Assembly: GCA_012103375.1 (NCBI GenBank)
Contig: WLWX01000001.1
Coordinates: 1,726,501 to 1,790,500, forward strand
Source: Paracoccaceae bacterium
GTDB lineage: Bacteria; Pseudomonadota; Alphaproteobacteria; Rhodobacterales; Rhodobacteraceae
Reading direction: 5' to 3'
Length of the DNA stretch: 64,000 nucleotides
Positions 62,709 to 64,000 of the stretch are shown here, one piece after another. Position 1 is the stretch's first letter. Each line of letters starts with the position of its first letter. Made by a program: the position numbers and the translations under genes. Under the pieces are notes generated by a model. That model did no database searches, had not been told where the DNA came from, and was given only the letters and a program-made list of their open reading frames with translations.

Positions 62709-63806
62709 ATGACATCTGACAACGCGCCAATACTGATTACCGGGGGCGCCGGATTCATTGGTGCCCGACTGGCGCGGCGCCTGGCGCGGCTGGGGCATCC
62801 GGTGACGGTATTCGACAGTTTTGCCGAACAGGTGCATGGCAACGGTAGCGCCGCGCGCGCCGGTGTGGCGGTGGACGGGATCTCTGTGCTTCATGGCGAT
62901 GTGCGTGACCGCGATCTGATCGAACGGGCGTTGCGGGCAAGCCGTGCGCGCACCGTCATTCATCTGGCCGCAGAAACCGGCACCGGGCAAAGCCATACCG
63001 AACCGGCGCATTATGTCGATGTGAATGTCACCGGCACGGCACGACTGGTCGAAGCCATTCGCAACGTCGGCGGCGTGCGCCGCGTCATCCTGTCCGGGTC
63101 GCGCGCGGTCTATGGCGAAGGGGCGTGTGTTGACCGGGCCGGTTTGCGCGTGACGGCCGTGGCGCGCCGCGAAGCGGATCTGGCGGTTGGCGATTACGCG
63201 CCCAAAGACCGGGTCGGACGCAGCCTGCGCCCTGTGGCCACGGCGTCAGATACACCGGCAGCACCGACATCCATCTATGCCTCGACCAAGCTGATGCAGG
63301 AATACCTGCTGACGCAGGGATTGTGGGGCAGTGGAACGCATGTCGGACTGTTGCGGATGCAGAACGTCTATGGCCCCGGTCAGGCGCTGAGCAATCCCTA
63401 TACAGGTGTCTTGTCGGTCTTTGCGCGCAAGATCTCGGAAGGTGAAAAGCTGGAGGTCTTCGAAGACGGCGCGATCACGCGTGATTTCGTCTATGTGGAT
63501 GACGCCGTCGAAGCGTTTGTCAGCATGGTGCAGACCCCGGTGGTGACCGCACAACCCATCGACATCGGGTCCGGAAAGGCCACGACGCTGTTGGAAATCG
63601 CCGGAAAACTGTTGGAGACGATGGAAGGTGACCGCGATGGCCTGCACGTGACAGGGGCCTATCGGCCAGGGGATGTTCGCCATGCGCTTGCCGACATCTC
63701 GACAGCCAAGGCGGTGCTGGGATGGCGGCCCAATGTGGATCTGGACGCTGGCTTGGTCAGATTTGCCGAATGGGCTGCGGCCGCACCGAAACATGCGGTG
63801 GCCTGA
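62709..63806 (+). CDS. NAD-dependent epimerase/dehydratase (extended SDR)
   Basis: A 365-residue extended short-chain dehydrogenase: the Rossmann motif TGGAGFIGARLARRL, VIHLAAETGTGQS, the catalytic Ser in ILSGSRAVYGEG, and YASTK giving Tyr-x3-Lys. FEDGAITRDFVYVDDAVEAF and GVRHALADISTAKAVLGWRP-like (reading DVRHALADISTAKAVLGWRP) are the sugar-nucleotide family marks. It probably acts on a UDP- or dTDP-sugar for surface polysaccharide. ATG 62709 (GGAAGGA upstream) is preferred to ATG 62676. Confidence 0.88.
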   Translation: MTSDNAPILITGGAGFIGARLARRLARLGHPVTVFDSFAEQVHGNGSAARAGVAVDGISVLHGDVRDRDLIERALRASRARTVIHLAAETGTGQSHTEPAHYVDVNVTGTARLVEAIRNVGGVRRVILSGSRAVYGEGACVDRAGLRVTAVARREADLAVGDYAPKDRVGRSLRPVATASDTPAAPTSIYASTKLMQEYLLTQGLWGSGTHVGLLRMQNVYGPGQALSNPYTGVLSVFARKISEGEKLEVFEDGAITRDFVYVDDAVEAFVSMVQTPVVTAQPIDIGSGKATTLLEIAGKLLETMEGDRDGLHVTGAYRPGDVRHALADISTAKAVLGWRPNVDLDAGLVRFAEWAAAAPKHAVA

Positions 63807-64000
63807 GGTGTTGCGCGTGCCCCATAAAGCTGCCGCGGCAGCAATCGGCCCAGGCAGGCCCGACAACGGCGATTTTCGCGGCGTCGGGGACTTCGAGGTT
63901 CAGTCCGCGAGTGCTGACCGCCCCAGGGTGCACAAACCACTGACCCGGCAGGCAAAGCATGGCTGCGCAAACAGGGGCAGCACCTGGCGGGCGGTTCGCG
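63807..64000. other. Right end of the window, unassigned
   Basis: A short minus-strand frame ending at 63757 (LNLEVPDAAKIAVVGPAWADC within it) and an open plus-strand frame both reach this edge. The minus-strand one is more protein-like and could be the 3' end of a gene continuing beyond the window, but I cannot name it. Confidence 0.25.

Noticed and set aside
63757-63960. A 67-codon minus-strand frame at the window edge
   Set aside because: It may be the end of a real gene, but it is too short and cut off to support a call.
1-64000. CRISPR arrays, prophage genes, tRNA or rRNA genes
   Set aside because: No regularly spaced repeats, phage structural genes, rRNA or convincing tRNA folds were seen; the only RNA gene recognised is rnpB.

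Overview
The window (64 kb, GC-rich, densely coding) reads as chromosomal DNA of a marine-type alphaproteobacterium of the Rhodobacterales (Roseobacter group). Supporting signs are the short alphaproteobacterial prolyl-tRNA synthetase, the hdaA-ppk1-ppx neighbourhood, a sulfonate-type pta followed by tauE/safE and soeABC, a DUF2927 lipoprotein, and abundant ATGA/GTGA stop-start overlaps. The taxonomic call is inference from gene content; no 16S gene is present.

Layout. 1-8163: sulfur module: 3' end of a phosphate acetyltransferase, a TauE/SafE sulfite exporter gene broken by two different mobile elements, then soeABC (cytoplasmic sulfite dehydrogenase) and a coupled SnoaL-like protein. 8313-12775: a frameshifted MATE efflux gene, a 2-oxoglutarate oxygenase and parE. 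12776-13470: a gene-free, unusually structure-rich spacer. 13471-18574 (mostly minus): cytochrome c, L,D-transpeptidase, lolD-lolC, proS. 18704-24482: AI-2E-type permease, hdaA, ppk1 (with a possible PHO box) and ppx. 24665-28355: an RTX protein, GNAT acetyltransferase, rpmG and a PAS protein. 28435-30539: two different IS630-family elements side by side sharing one TA target dinucleotide. 30643-31050: RNase P RNA (minus). 31060-36496: AmpD-like amidase, lipoprotein, gatCA, alpha/beta hydrolase, tadA, 23S-type pseudouridine synthase.

36708-45310 is the most system-like stretch: TerC, a small membrane protein, XpaC, TelA, a DUF2927 lipoprotein, an SPFH/GYF_2 protein, two cytochrome b561-like membrane proteins, a double zinc-ribbon membrane protein and an orphan gene. 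It resembles, by parts, the Bacillus xpaC-yaaN and ydjGHI envelope-stress modules, apparently without a PspA gene. 45417-50431: PfkB kinase, dtd, CAP protein, aldo/keto reductase, DUF1127 protein and phosphomannomutase.

50654-53863 encodes a 1069-residue reductive dehalogenase-like protein fused to its own NAD(P)H flavin reductase and 2Fe-2S domain. It is followed, convergently, by a Stf0-type sulfotransferase and a second TauE/SafE exporter. 55592-62540 is a tightly coupled operon (small CPDP-motif protein, aldo/keto reductase, a full branched-chain-amino-acid-type ABC importer, RidA, SRPBCC protein) that looks like an undescribed uptake/catabolic unit. A UDP-sugar-type epimerase ends the window.

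Two perfectly identical 218-bp MITEs (432-649 and 42216-42433, opposite orientation) and two near-identical IS630 copies (1065-2117 and 28437-29489) show recent transposition. One of each has hit the same tauE/safE gene, and removing both restores an intact 253-codon frame.
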